A DNA stretch of 64,000 nt from Archangiaceae bacterium (GTDB lineage: Bacteria > Myxococcota > Myxococcia > Myxococcales > Myxococcaceae). A program made the translations under genes and the position numbers. Positions 8,197 through 17,547 of this stretch are shown one piece after another. The stretch's first letter is position 1, and each line of letters begins with the position of its first letter. The stretch lies in the NCBI GenBank assembly GCA_016714225.1, contig JADJNS010000034.1, forward strand, positions 1 to 64,000, given 5' to 3'. The notes beneath the pieces are model-generated. The model worked only from the letters and a program-made list of their open reading frames with translations. It was not told the DNA's origin and ran no database searches.

Positions 8197-9302
8197 CCGA
8201 GCGCGCTCAGGGCCCCGAGCCCGGCCATCAGCAGAAACACCTGCGCGCCGGCGCTGCCGTACACGCCGAGGAAGAGCAGCGGGCCGACGATGGTCATCAG
8301 GTCGGTGAGGGTGCCGAGCACGCCGAAGACTCCGCCGTAGGTGTCGGTCGAGCCGAACGCGCGCGCGGCGTGCTTGAGCGTCGCGGTGAAGATGACCGAC
8401 GAGAGCGCGATGTAGCCGGCGTAGGCGACGGTGAAGCGGGTGGCGCCTTCGGCGAAGGCCAGCGCCACCAGGCAGGCGAGCAGCGGCGGCGAGCAGAGCA
8501 GCACCAGGCGGCGCGGCGCGAAGCGGTCGGCCAGCAGCCCCCCGAGCGCCTGAAAGGCTCCGAACACGATGCCGGTGAGGGCGAACAGCCCGGTGACGCC
8601 GCGCAGGGTGAGGTCGAGCGTGGGCGCGTGGAGGGGGATGAGCCCTTGAAACGCGCTGAAGGTGAGCTTGTTGAACGCGATGGGCAGCATCAGGCCGAGA
8701 AAGGCGACGTTGCGGCCGAGGGTCGAGAGCTCGCGCAGCTCGCCTTTGACGGTGCGCGGCTGGGAGGAGGGAGCCGAGGCCGGCGGCCGCAGCGCGACCC
8801 ACGCCGAGAGGGCAGCGGCGATCGCGATGGCGGCCCAGACCGGCGCGTGCAGCGAGACCGGGGCGAGCGCCCACCCGAGCACCGGGCCGAGCAACAGGCC
8901 GCTGGTGCCGAGGCCCACCGCAAGGCCGATGCGGCGGCCGCTGCCCTGCTCGCTTCCGCGGGCCACCAGCGCGAACACCGCCGGGTAGACCAGCCCGGTG
9001 GCCGCGCCCTCGACCGCACGCACCGCGGCGAACCAGACCGTGCCTCCGCTGATGAGGAAACCGGCGAGCGAGACGGTGAACAGCGGCAAGGCGAGGCTCA
9101 GCACCCGCGCGCCGCCCTTGCGGTCGGCCCAGACTCCGCCCGGTATCTGCGCCGAGATCTTCGCTGCCGCGTAGGTCGCGTAGACCAGCGAGACCGTGCC
9201 CGGCGTGATGCGGGCGGCTCCACCCGAGAGCTCGGGGAGCAGGGGCACCACGACGCCGTAGCCGAGCGAGACGGTGAACAGGCTCAAGATCGGCAGGAGC
9301 AC
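8154..9302 (-). CDS. Major facilitator superfamily transporter
   Basis: About 382 residues with twelve predicted membrane segments. It carries an MFS loop 2-3 signature (GGVWADRKGGARV) and a matching half-way copy (GGLLADRFAPRRLV), which are the standard hallmarks. The substrate is unknown; the family suggests efflux of a small molecule across the inner membrane. No ATG precedes the first helix, so I chose GTG at 9302 (VLLPILSLFTVSLGYG), just downstream of the GC-rich hairpin at 9367-9397. The 3' end overlaps the convergent membrane-protein gene by 43 bp. An exporter beside the acyl-chain cluster would fit product export, but the opposite orientation makes this only suggestive. Confidence 0.85.
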   Translation of the reverse strand: MLLPILSLFTVSLGYGVVVPLLPELSGGAARITPGTVSLVYATYAAAKISAQIPGGVWADRKGGARVLSLALPLFTVSLAGFLISGGTVWFAAVRAVEGAATGLVYPAVFALVARGSEQGSGRRIGLAVGLGTSGLLLGPVLGWALAPVSLHAPVWAAIAIAAALSAWVALRPPASAPSSQPRTVKGELRELSTLGRNVAFLGLMLPIAFNKLTFSAFQGLIPLHAPTLDLTLRGVTGLFALTGIVFGAFQALGGLLADRFAPRRLVLLCSPPLLACLVALAFAEGATRFTVAYAGYIALSSVIFTATLKHAARAFGSTDTYGGVFGVLGTLTDLMTIVGPLLFLGVYGSAGAQVFLLMAGLGALSALGYVFLSNSQAPRLG

Positions 9303-9366
9303 GTGGGCGGGCTTGTACCCCGCTTTGCCCGCGGTCGGCCCCGGCGCGGCGTCGGCCGACCGGCGT

Positions 9367-9397
9367 GGGGCCCCACCGTGGAGTGCGGTGGGGCCCC
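9367..9397 (-). terminator. GC-rich hairpin after the metalloprotease gene
   Basis: A perfect 11-bp inverted repeat (GGGGCCCCACC and its complement) flanks a 9-nt loop, starting 12 bases past the stop of the protease gene. No T tract follows on the minus strand, so it is either a non-canonical intrinsic terminator or an mRNA-stabilising hairpin. It lies just upstream of the MFS start. Confidence 0.55.
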
Positions 9398-9409
9398 GAG
9401 CGAACAGCC

Positions 9410-11845
9410 TCAGAAGCTGAACGACGTCTGCGCCGAGCCGAGGTTCGCGCCGTCGCTGGTCATCACCCGCAGCAGGTAGGTGCCGGGAGCGGCATCGGTC
9501 AGGTCGACCGTGAACGTGCCCTTGGTGAGCGCGTGGCCTACCGGCCACCAGGTGACGCCGCGATCGGGGCTCAGCTGCACGAAGTGGGTGAGCGCGTCGC
9601 CGTCGGCGTCGGTCGCGCTCCAGCTCGCGCTCAAGACCGGCGTCTTGTTCTTGTAGAAGATGCTCGGCTTCGGGGTGCTCACCACCGGCGCCGACTTGGA
9701 GATTTTGCGGTCGGCCAGCACCTTGCCCGTCTTGCGGTTGACGATTTGAAACGCGGTCGTGCCGCCGGGCATCGCCACGTGACCGCCGAAGAACGTCGCC
9801 TGAACCGGCCACTCCGTCTCGGGGTGGTTCCAGTCGAGCGGCAGCTCGGACTCCGACAGCCGGGCGCCCTTCGCGTCGAGCATCTGCACGGCGAACAAGG
9901 TGGGCGTCTGAGACGGGCGGTCGGCGAAGTCGAGGCCCCGGGTCGAGGCGGGGTAGGCGAAGGTCCAGCCCAGCACCGCCTTGTCGGCGCCGGCGATGAG
10001 CCCCGAGAGGTAGAGCGAGCTGCCGCCCGGGGTGCCGGCCGCGCCGGCCTTGCAGCGGGTCAGGCGATCGACGAGCTGGTCGTAGTCGGCCGCGTCGACC
10101 CACTGCGCCCCTCCGCCGCTCGAGATGGGGCGCCACGCGCTGTGCGCATTCTGAAACGACGGCCCCATCAAGCAGTTCGAGTTGCACTGCTCACCGGTGA
10201 ACGAGGGGCTGCCGCCGCCCTGAGGTACCCAGTAGCCCCAGGTGTCGACCCCGTTGGGGTGCGAGGAGCTGTGGTACTCGTCGAAGCCACCGCCGATGCC
10301 GCAGGCGATGACGCCGAGGTCTCCGCTCAAGGAGCACGCCCAGCTCTTGATGGTGGGGTCGGTCGACAGGCCGAAGGTGTGGCCCAGCTCGTGAGCGGGG
10401 AGCGTCATCGCGGGCGCGTTCGACGGCGCCTGCGCGACCTCGAAGATGACGGCGTGAGGGTGCCACTCACCGAGCGAGAGACCGGTCGTGCCGTCCCACA
10501 GGCCGTAGAGCGTGGTCTTGAAGAAGTCGCGCGGCAGCGTGCCCATCAGGCGGTCGACCCCGAGCAGCGACGCCTCGGCGGCGAGCTCGTAGGTGATGGC
10601 GTAGGGAATCGCGCCATCGGCGGGTATGCCCACGCCCGCGAGCAGGTCGACGAACAGGTCGAGCACCACGCCGGTGATGGGCGGCACGAACGGCACGGTC
10701 ATCTCGCTGCTGTTGACGGTCGCGGTCGGGTAGAGGCCGCGAATGTACGGCAGCGCCCACTTCTTCATCGTCGCCAGCTCCGAAGGCGAGGCGAGGTCGG
10801 CCGCGGTGAGCAGCCGGCCGGTGCGAACCCACAGCAAGCTCACCGGCCGCGTGCTGACCAGGTCCCAGCTGCGAATGGTGCTGCTGTTGTTGATGAGCCA
10901 ACATGCGGTCTTCGGGTCGCCCCTGGTCTCGGCTCCCGGCGCGAGCACCAGCGTGGCGACGGCCCTGAGCTTCGCCGGCTTGCACTCCGGGTCGGGGGGG
11001 ATGACGGGCGCCGCGGTGGCGAGATACTTCGACCGCACCTCGCCGGCCTGCAGCGCACCGCCCATCGACTCGGTGCCGTCGTAAATCTGCACCCCGTTGT
11101 CGTTGAACACCTGAAAGCGAATCGACACCGGCTGCGGCGACGGGGTGTTGTTCGCCACCGTCACCAGCCCCACCAGCGGCTTGCCGCCGACCATGCGCCC
11201 GGCGTTGGGCAGCACCTGCACCAGGTCGAACGCGGTGAGCACCACGTCGCCCGCGGTCGAGAGCGCTCTCCCGTCGCTCATGCCGACCTGAAAGCGCAGC
11301 GTGCCCTGATTCGAGCCGGTGCCCGACTTCACCTCCACCACGCCCTGGGCGCTGCCGGCGAAGTCGCCGCTGAGCATGAGCGAGCAGGTGTCGAGGTCGA
11401 GCTCCAGCGTGTCGTGCGACGCGTTCGGGCTCACGTCGATGGTGTCGTCGTACGCGGTGTCCGAATCCCACAGCGCGATGGAGATGTGCACCGGCTGCCC
11501 GGGCGTCGCCGGCTTGCTCACGAAGACGTTGTCGTGCGTCCAGTGGGGGAAGTCGTTCTCGGAAATCTCGGGGAGCTTGAACGACTCGGGAGTGCCGGTC
11601 GCGTTGATGGTCACCCTGCCCGCGACGTCGGCGCGATCGTCGTAGCCGGGTATGTAGTCGTCCTCTCCCTCCATGTCGGAGTTGAGCTTCATCGAGAGAA
11701 TGGTGACCGAGACCTCGCCGCTCGGTGGCCCGGTGAGACCGCCGTCGGTGCCCGCGTCGGACGAGAAGGAGCAGAGGGGAGGAGATGCTGCTGACGCAGC
11801 GCTCGCAGCCAGCAGGGCCGCGAGTACAGCCGTTCGATTGTGCAT
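9410..11845 (-). CDS. Secreted zinc metalloprotease with C-terminal beta domains
   Basis: The 811-residue protein starts with a signal peptide (MHNRTAVLAALLAASAASA), so the ATG at 11845 is preferred over earlier in-frame starts. The zinc motif AHELGHTFGLSTD lies near residue 484. It fits HExxHxxG with Asp in the third-ligand position, a variant of the metzincin motif known from snapalysin-like enzymes. The N-terminal 450 residues are beta-rich with no recognised domain. The last 200 residues include an Ig/fibronectin-like module (SWSATDADGDALTHFVQLS) that usually positions secreted proteases on substrate. Many Cys and Gly residues follow the active site. A role in extracellular protein degradation or predation is likely; the substrate is unknown. 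Confidence 0.8.
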   Translation of the reverse strand: MHNRTAVLAALLAASAASAASPPLCSFSSDAGTDGGLTGPPSGEVSVTILSMKLNSDMEGEDDYIPGYDDRADVAGRVTINATGTPESFKLPEISENDFPHWTHDNVFVSKPATPGQPVHISIALWDSDTAYDDTIDVSPNASHDTLELDLDTCSLMLSGDFAGSAQGVVEVKSGTGSNQGTLRFQVGMSDGRALSTAGDVVLTAFDLVQVLPNAGRMVGGKPLVGLVTVANNTPSPQPVSIRFQVFNDNGVQIYDGTESMGGALQAGEVRSKYLATAAPVIPPDPECKPAKLRAVATLVLAPGAETRGDPKTACWLINNSSTIRSWDLVSTRPVSLLWVRTGRLLTAADLASPSELATMKKWALPYIRGLYPTATVNSSEMTVPFVPPITGVVLDLFVDLLAGVGIPADGAIPYAITYELAAEASLLGVDRLMGTLPRDFFKTTLYGLWDGTTGLSLGEWHPHAVIFEVAQAPSNAPAMTLPAHELGHTFGLSTDPTIKSWACSLSGDLGVIACGIGGGFDEYHSSSHPNGVDTWGYWVPQGGGSPSFTGEQCNSNCLMGPSFQNAHSAWRPISSGGGAQWVDAADYDQLVDRLTRCKAGAAGTPGGSSLYLSGLIAGADKAVLGWTFAYPASTRGLDFADRPSQTPTLFAVQMLDAKGARLSESELPLDWNHPETEWPVQATFFGGHVAMPGGTTAFQIVNRKTGKVLADRKISKSAPVVSTPKPSIFYKNKTPVLSASWSATDADGDALTHFVQLSPDRGVTWWPVGHALTKGTFTVDLTDAAPGTYLLRVMTSDGANLGSAQTSFSF

Positions 11846-12011
11846 GGCCGGCGCCGGTGCAAGCGATGCTCCAGGCGACGTTCGGAGGGAGCAGCGCGCC
11901 GCCGGCCGCTGGGCGCACGCGACAGTCATGTGACACGCGAGACGCGAAGCGCAGCGCCAGCGTTGCCGTACAGGCGGAGGGGGGGAGCACCCGACGTGGT
12001 ACCTTGCCGCC

Positions 12012-13652
12012 ATGCCTCGCCTTCGGCCGGCGCTGCTCCACGCGCTCGGGCAACTCCAGCGCACTTCAGCCGCGGCGTCGTTCGGCCTCGCGACCCACGA
12101 CCCCGAGCGCGCGCAGCGACGAAAGCTCCGCGACATTCTCTCTCGCGCGCACGACACCCGCTTCGGCCGCGCGCACGGCCTCACCGCGCAGGCGTCGGCC
12201 GAAGACTTCGCCCGTCAAGTACCGCTGATGACCTCGACCGAGCTCGCCCCCTGGGTCTCGAGCCAGATGAACGGCGAGCCCAACGTGCTCACCACCGAGC
12301 GCCCCATCTATTACGTGCGCACCACCGGCTCGACCGGCGCGCCGAAGCACGTGCCCATCACCCCGTCGTACCGCGCCGAGTTCCAGAAGACGGTGCACGT
12401 CTCGCTCTTTCACCTCTACCTGCGCTTCCCCGAAGCGTTCACCTCGACCGCGCTCTACTTCGTGGGCAGCCGCCGGGTGGCCCGCGCGCCCGACGGCTGC
12501 GACATCGGCACCATGAGCGGTTTCAACTTCACCGAGCTGCCGCCGGTGGTGCGCGCCATCTACGCGTGGCCCTACGAGCTGTTCGAGGTGGCCGACCTGC
12601 GAACGCGCACCTACCTCGCGCTGTGGCTCGCGACCACCGAAGACCTCTCGCTGGTGGCCGGCATCTTCCCCGCGCCCATCGTCTACCTGCTGCGCGACCT
12701 CGCCGAGCTGGCCCCGACGCTTGCCCGCGACGTGCGGGCCGGGCGGCTGCCCGACTGGCTGGTGCTCGAGCCCGCCCAGCGCGACTTCTTCACCCGCCGC
12801 TGCGCCCCGAACCCGGCCGCCGCGCGCCGGCTCGAGCGCGCCGCCGCCGCTCCCGAAGAAGAGAAGGCCATCGAGGCCTGGCCCTCGCTGCGCCTGGTCT
12901 ATTGCTGGACCACCGCCACCGCCGCGCTCTACCTGCCCGAGCTGCAGCGCCGCCTGCCCGGGGTCGCGGTGCGCGACGCCATCTACTCGGCCTGCGAAGG
13001 CTGGGCCTCGATTCCCATCGGTGACGAGCGCCCCGGCGGAGCGCTCGCCATCGAGTCGGTGTACTTCGAGTTCCTCGACCCCGCCTCAGGTGCGGTTCAC
13101 CGCGCGTGGGAGCTCGAAGACGGGCGCCAGTACCTCATCGTGCTCACCACCTCGGCCGGGCTCTACCGCTATGCGCTCGGAGACGTCGTCGAGGTCTGCG
13201 GCTTTCACCACCAGACTCCGCGCATTCGCTTCGTGCGCAAGAACGGGGCGGCGTCGAACCTCGCCGGCGAGAAGCTCGAAGAAGAGCACGTCAACCGCGC
13301 GGTGGGCGACGCCCTGCGGGCGCTGGGCGTCGAGGCCACGTACTTCTCGCTCGCCCCGCTGCTCGCGCGCGAGCGGCCGGGCTACGCGCTGTACCTCGAG
13401 CCACGGGCGCCGCTGGCCGACGCACTCGCCGCGCGGCTGCGCGCCAGCGTCGACGAGAACCTGGGCGCCGCGTCGTTCGACTACGCGCGCCTGCGCTCGG
13501 GCTCGCAGCTGCTGCCGCTCGAGCTGAAAGCCCTGGCCCAGGGCACCTACGCGACCTTTCGGCAGCAGCGGGTCGGTGACGGCAGCGCCGAGGCGCAGCT
13601 CAAGATTGCGCACCTGGTCTCGGACCCGGCCTCGCTCCCCTTCGCGCGCTGA
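12012..13652 (+). CDS. GH3-family acyl-adenylating ligase
   Basis: This 546-residue protein belongs to the GH3 auxin-responsive-promoter superfamily. It has the ATP loop RTTGSTGAPKHVPIT near residue 105, the YSACEGW motif near residue 330 and the YRYALGD motif. Plant GH3 enzymes conjugate amino acids to acids through an acyl-AMP. Bacterial members are common in Myxococcota and Bacteroidota, mostly without a known substrate. The ATG at 12012 is used. It faces the protease gene across 166 bp and ends 3 bp from the patatin remnant on the other strand. It may activate a fatty or aromatic acid; nothing in the sequence decides which. Confidence 0.88.
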   Translation: MPRLRPALLHALGQLQRTSAAASFGLATHDPERAQRRKLRDILSRAHDTRFGRAHGLTAQASAEDFARQVPLMTSTELAPWVSSQMNGEPNVLTTERPIYYVRTTGSTGAPKHVPITPSYRAEFQKTVHVSLFHLYLRFPEAFTSTALYFVGSRRVARAPDGCDIGTMSGFNFTELPPVVRAIYAWPYELFEVADLRTRTYLALWLATTEDLSLVAGIFPAPIVYLLRDLAELAPTLARDVRAGRLPDWLVLEPAQRDFFTRRCAPNPAAARRLERAAAAPEEEKAIEAWPSLRLVYCWTTATAALYLPELQRRLPGVAVRDAIYSACEGWASIPIGDERPGGALAIESVYFEFLDPASGAVHRAWELEDGRQYLIVLTTSAGLYRYALGDVVEVCGFHHQTPRIRFVRKNGAASNLAGEKLEEEHVNRAVGDALRALGVEATYFSLAPLLARERPGYALYLEPRAPLADALAARLRASVDENLGAASFDYARLRSGSQLLPLELKALAQGTYATFRQQRVGDGSAEAQLKIAHLVSDPASLPFAR

Positions 13653-13655
13653 CCG

Positions 13656-14230
13656 CTACCACCACCCCGACGTGCCCCGCTGCGCCACCACCCTCAGCCC
13701 CTGGGCGCGCCCGGCGCGCGTCGCCGGCTCGAAGACCGCTGGGCTCATCGGGTTTCCCGCCGCGGCGATCGCCGCCGTCGCTTCGTCGTCGGGCTGAATC
13801 AGCTCGACCTCGGCGCCCGACGCCCGCAGCTCGGCGACGCCCTCTTCCAACGACACCAGCCGCATCGCCCAGGCCGGCGCCTTGAGCGCCAGCACGAGCA
13901 CCCGGCGGCAGCCCGCGGCGAGGTCGGCGTTGTCGCTCGAGTGATAGCCGCCGTCGATGTACGGCTGCCCCTCGAACCACACCGGCGCGGTACCGAAGGC
14001 CGCGGTGGTTGCCATCAGGGCGTCGACCAGCTCGATGCCGCTGGCGCGGTCGAACGCGCGGCGCTCGCCAGCTGCAGCGCCACGCGCCCACCCGACGACG
14101 TGCCGAGGAGGAGGTCGGCATCGCGCACGTCGACGCCCGCCTCGGCCATGCCGGTGATGAGCCCGGTCAGCCACGAGCTCGCCACGAAGCCACCGCCGCC
14201 GAGCACGAGGGCCCGTTTCCTGTCGGTCAG
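13656..14230 (-). pseudogene. Patatin-like phospholipase remnant with internal deletion
   Basis: Two pieces of one patatin-like protein lie in different frames. The N-terminal piece reads RALVLGGGGFVASSWLTGL, then GTSSGGRVALQLAS (the GxSxG nucleophile elbow). The C-terminal piece in another frame reads GERRAFDRASGIELVDA, then YIDGGYHSSDNADLAAG (the catalytic Asp of the DGG motif) and runs to TAG at 13656. Normal bacterial patatins have about 100 residues between these blocks, and here they are nearly adjacent. A deletion of roughly 300 bp with a frame change near 14066-14080 explains this. The start is ill-defined (GTG 14206, or upstream to about 14230). Probably non-functional. Confidence 0.7.
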
Positions 14231-14261
14231 CTCAGAATCTCCATGCCCCGCATATAACCCG

Positions 14262-15701
14262 CTAGCGCCCCCCGCCCATCACGATGGCGGCGGCGAGCAC
14301 CTTGGGCACGTACTCGCGCGTCTCCTTGGGCAGGTACTTCAAGCGATAGAGGTGCCAGAAGTCGCGCTTGCGAAAACCGCCCGGCTCTTGCGCCAGCTTG
14401 TGCAGCGCCCGGCGCACGCCGTTCTCGCCGCGGTTGTAGCTGGCGAGCGAGAGCATGAACGACTCCTCGCCGAACTCGACCATCAGGTTCGAGAGGTAGC
14501 AAGCCGCGCCCTCGCTCGACTTCGCCGGGTCGAGGCGCTCGTCGAGCTTGGGCGTGACCTCGAGGCCGCAGTTGCGCGCCACCTCGGCCATCAGCTGCCA
14601 CATGCCCGCCGCCCCCGACTTGCTGTTCACCGCGGTGGGGTCGAACGTCGACTCGGTGAAGGCGATGTAGCCCAGCTCGATGGGCAGCCGGCGGCGGCGC
14701 AGCGCGCGCTGCACGTCGGGCCACACCTGCCGCTTGCGCGCCAGCGCTCCTTTGAGCCCCGCGCTGCTGCGCAGCCCGTCGACCTGCTCGCGCAGCGCGC
14801 GGCGGAACACCGGCGGTATGGCGTAGGTGTCGGCGTGGAAGCTGTGGAGGATTTTGCGAATCTCGGCGTCCAGGTCGTCGCTGGGCTGGGCCAGCTCTTC
14901 TGCCCGGTCAGCGTTGGCCTTCTTCACCTCGGCCAGCTTCTCTGACGCGCTGCCCACCAAGAGCTCGAGCTTCCCCTCGAGCGCGGCGAGACGCTCTTCG
15001 TCGTCCTCGCCCTCCATCGCGGTGAGCACGCCCTGAATCTGGTCGTCGATGACCGCCTTCTCGGCCACCAGGGCGTTGATGCGGCGGTGCTGCACCCAGA
15101 TGACCCCCACCAGGCCGGCGATGACCATGGCGCTCAAGGCCGCCACCGCCACCAGCTTGCGCCTGATGCTCCGCGAGCGGCCCTCAGCGGTCGCCTTCAC
15201 GCCCTTGAGGGCCTTCGCCATGATGATCATGGTGTGGCCCGAGCTCTGACCGAGCGCTTCTCCGCGCGCTTCGTCGATGTCGCGCTTCGCCTGCTTCAGC
15301 CAGTGCCCCAGGCTGTCGGGCGCGTCGATCGGCACGCCCTCGGTGGCGGTCGGCTCGTCGACCTCGTCGCGCGCCGGCGCGCGCACCTCGAGCAGGCGAA
15401 TCTCGAGGCCCGACGCCCCCAGCCCGATGCGCTCGCCGCCCTTGAGCGCGAAGCGGCGGCCGCGCTTGCCGTTCACCGTGAGGGCGAACCGCTCGTCGAC
15501 CACCGCGACCGAGCACACCCCGCCCTCCCACGAGAACTGCCCGTGCTTGGGCTGCACCCCGGGGGCCTTCGGCAGCCGCAGCTCGCACGACGCGCCGGTG
15601 CCGAAGCGCACCACGCCCCGCTTGAACTCGAGCGTGCGCTGACCCGACGCAGCCGATGGGTACGAGAGTCGAATCACGCGCGCGGGGACCTTCAGCAGCA
15701 T
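14262..15701 (-). CDS. FHA domain-membrane-lytic transglycosylase fusion
   Basis: The 479-residue protein has three parts. Residues 1-110 form an FHA-like beta sandwich (FGTGASCELRLPKAPGVQPKH), a phosphothreonine-binding module. A membrane helix lies near residue 187, followed by a coiled coil (about 205-265). The C-terminal half is an SLT/MltD-type lytic transglycosylase with the catalytic Glu in AFTESTFDPTAV near residue 348 and the downstream SGAAGMWQ and SYNRGENG motifs. The FHA part would face the cytoplasm and the glycan-cleaving part the periplasm. This architecture suggests kinase-controlled peptidoglycan cleavage (inference); the window also encodes a Ser/Thr kinase at 54219, although not adjacent. 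The start is ATG at 15701. Confidence 0.85.
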   Translation of the reverse strand: MLLKVPARVIRLSYPSAASGQRTLEFKRGVVRFGTGASCELRLPKAPGVQPKHGQFSWEGGVCSVAVVDERFALTVNGKRGRRFALKGGERIGLGASGLEIRLLEVRAPARDEVDEPTATEGVPIDAPDSLGHWLKQAKRDIDEARGEALGQSSGHTMIIMAKALKGVKATAEGRSRSIRRKLVAVAALSAMVIAGLVGVIWVQHRRINALVAEKAVIDDQIQGVLTAMEGEDDEERLAALEGKLELLVGSASEKLAEVKKANADRAEELAQPSDDLDAEIRKILHSFHADTYAIPPVFRRALREQVDGLRSSAGLKGALARKRQVWPDVQRALRRRRLPIELGYIAFTESTFDPTAVNSKSGAAGMWQLMAEVARNCGLEVTPKLDERLDPAKSSEGAACYLSNLMVEFGEESFMLSLASYNRGENGVRRALHKLAQEPGGFRKRDFWHLYRLKYLPKETREYVPKVLAAAIVMGGGR

Positions 15702-15777
15702 AGCCGCACGCTCGCAGAACGCCTGATCACCGCCGGCGCGCAGATGTCTTGCGATGTCGCACTCGAACGCTTGCGGC

Positions 15778-17439
15778 TCAGCCCGAAGCGCGCAGCCGCG
15801 TCTGTTGCCGCGCGCGCATCGAGCGCAGCAGGTCGACGGGCCAGGCCCGGGTGTCGTCGGCGGGCAGCACGCTCAGCGCGGCACGCTTTTCCTTCAGCAC
15901 CTCGCTGGGGCGAAGGCCGAGCATCTTGGCCGCCACCGCGACACCCGAGAGCGACGCGCCGTGCACGCCCTGGCCGAGAATGCTCGCCCCGCACAGCCAG
16001 AGGTTCTCGAACGGGCTCTTCATGCCGTACGCCCACGGGCCGATCTGGCTGCGCACCTTCGCGGTGCCGTACATCGCCCCGCCGCTCGCCTCGCAGTAGT
16101 GGGCGTTGGTGAGCGGTGAAGAAGCGGCCTGGAACACGAGGTGCTGGCGCAGCCCCGGAATCAACGCCTCTTCGATGAGCGCGACCATCTGCGCGGCGAG
16201 CCGGTCGCGCAGCGCGAGGTACTGAGGCGGGCGCGCGTCGGGGGGCGTGCCCTGCCACTTCGCGAAGACCGCGTGCGGCACGAAGGTGAAGGCCTCGAGC
16301 AGGTGGTGCCGGCCGTCGAAGCTCGACGGGTCTTTGAGCGTGGTGCACGAGAGAAACAGGCCCGGGCACTCGGTGGCGTCGGCGATCTCGGGCTGGGCGA
16401 TGCGGGTGTAGGTCGCCTCGGCGTCGAGGGTGCGGGTGAGCCAGTAGTTCCCCGAGTCCAACCCCAGCGCGCGCAGGTCGAGGTCGGTGGCGAGGTACAC
16501 GCCCAGCGAGCCGGTCGACATGCGCGTGCCCGCCACCTTCTTGCGCAGCCCGCGGGGGAGCGCTTCAGCGCCGATGAAGCGCCCGTAGGTGACCAGGGGG
16601 TCGGCGTTGCTCACCACCTGGCGCGCCCGCAGCTCGCGGCCGTCGGTGAGGCGCACGCCCAGCACGCGGCGGCCCTCGAGGAGCAGCTTCTCGACCCGGG
16701 TCTTCAGCTGCACCGCGCCGCCGGCCTTCTGCAGCTCGCGCACGAAGCCCTTGGCGATCGCCGCGCCGCCGCCGCGCGGGTAGCAGCCGCCGTCGAGGTA
16801 GTGGCCCACCACCGCCGCGTGCAGCGCGAACGGCACCTGCGACGGAGGCAGCCCGTGGTCTCCGCACTGCACCGAGAGCAGCGCGCGCGCGAGCGGGTCT
16901 TTCACCCGGTCTTCCAAGATGCGCTGCAGGCTGTAGAGCCCGTAGCGCCCCATGTGCTTGGTGCGAAACGGCAGGGTCAGCGTGTCGAGCAGGCCGTGCG
17001 CCTCGCCCACGCGCAACAGCTCGATGCGCACCTTCTCGATCAGGCCCAGGTAGTCGGCGAGGCCCTCGCGCTCGGCGGGGAAGCGCTGAACGAAGCGCTC
17101 GGTGAGGGGCGTCACGCCCGCGCAAAAGTCGAAGCGCTGGTCGCCGCTGCGCACGTGGTCGTAGCCGTCGCGGTTGAGCTCGAGCATCGTGACGTGCTTC
17201 GCCACGCCGAGCCCCTCGAGCGTCTTGCGGAACTCTCCGCCCTCGCCCAGCTGGCCGCAGTAGTGCACGCCCGGGCTGAAGGTGAAGCCACCCAGCGTGA
17301 AGCTGTGCAGGTAGCCGCCCGGCACCTCGTGCTGCTCGAGCACCTGCACCTTCTGGCCCGCCTGTGCCAGCGCGACCGCGGCGGCCAGGCCCCCTGCGCC
17401 CGAGCCCACCACCAGCGTGTCGCAGTCGAAGTCGGCCAC
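15778..17439 (-). CDS. Phytoene-desaturase-like FAD oxidoreductase
   Basis: This 553-residue flavoprotein of the CrtI/CrtISO/retinol-saturase group has the N-terminal dinucleotide-binding motif VVGSGAGGLAAAVALAQAG (from about residue 10). It also has the downstream EQHEVPGGYLHSF block and a C-terminal FAD segment (NLWLCGASILGQGVHGA). Family members desaturate, saturate or isomerise polyenes and related lipids. No phytoene synthase or other carotenoid gene lies in the window, so the substrate is open. The start is GTG at 17439. It is divergent from the PQQ-propeller gene with 108 bp between them, enough for two promoters. Confidence 0.88.
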   Translation of the reverse strand: MADFDCDTLVVGSGAGGLAAAVALAQAGQKVQVLEQHEVPGGYLHSFTLGGFTFSPGVHYCGQLGEGGEFRKTLEGLGVAKHVTMLELNRDGYDHVRSGDQRFDFCAGVTPLTERFVQRFPAEREGLADYLGLIEKVRIELLRVGEAHGLLDTLTLPFRTKHMGRYGLYSLQRILEDRVKDPLARALLSVQCGDHGLPPSQVPFALHAAVVGHYLDGGCYPRGGGAAIAKGFVRELQKAGGAVQLKTRVEKLLLEGRRVLGVRLTDGRELRARQVVSNADPLVTYGRFIGAEALPRGLRKKVAGTRMSTGSLGVYLATDLDLRALGLDSGNYWLTRTLDAEATYTRIAQPEIADATECPGLFLSCTTLKDPSSFDGRHHLLEAFTFVPHAVFAKWQGTPPDARPPQYLALRDRLAAQMVALIEEALIPGLRQHLVFQAASSPLTNAHYCEASGGAMYGTAKVRSQIGPWAYGMKSPFENLWLCGASILGQGVHGASLSGVAVAAKMLGLRPSEVLKEKRAALSVLPADDTRAWPVDLLRSMRARQQTRLRASG

Positions 17440-17547
17440 GCGGCGCTCTTACCCCGGGCATTCAGAAGGATCACCCCGAGGTTTCCAACCGGTAGCGGCG
17501 CACCACCGGTTCGCGATCTGATCCGCTCCCGGGGGAGACTCTGCAGG

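Noticed and set aside
16141..17547. A long plus-strand frame running into the PQQ-propeller protein from upstream
   Set aside because: This part lies antisense to the FAD oxidoreductase gene and has low complexity; the export signal starts at 17548.
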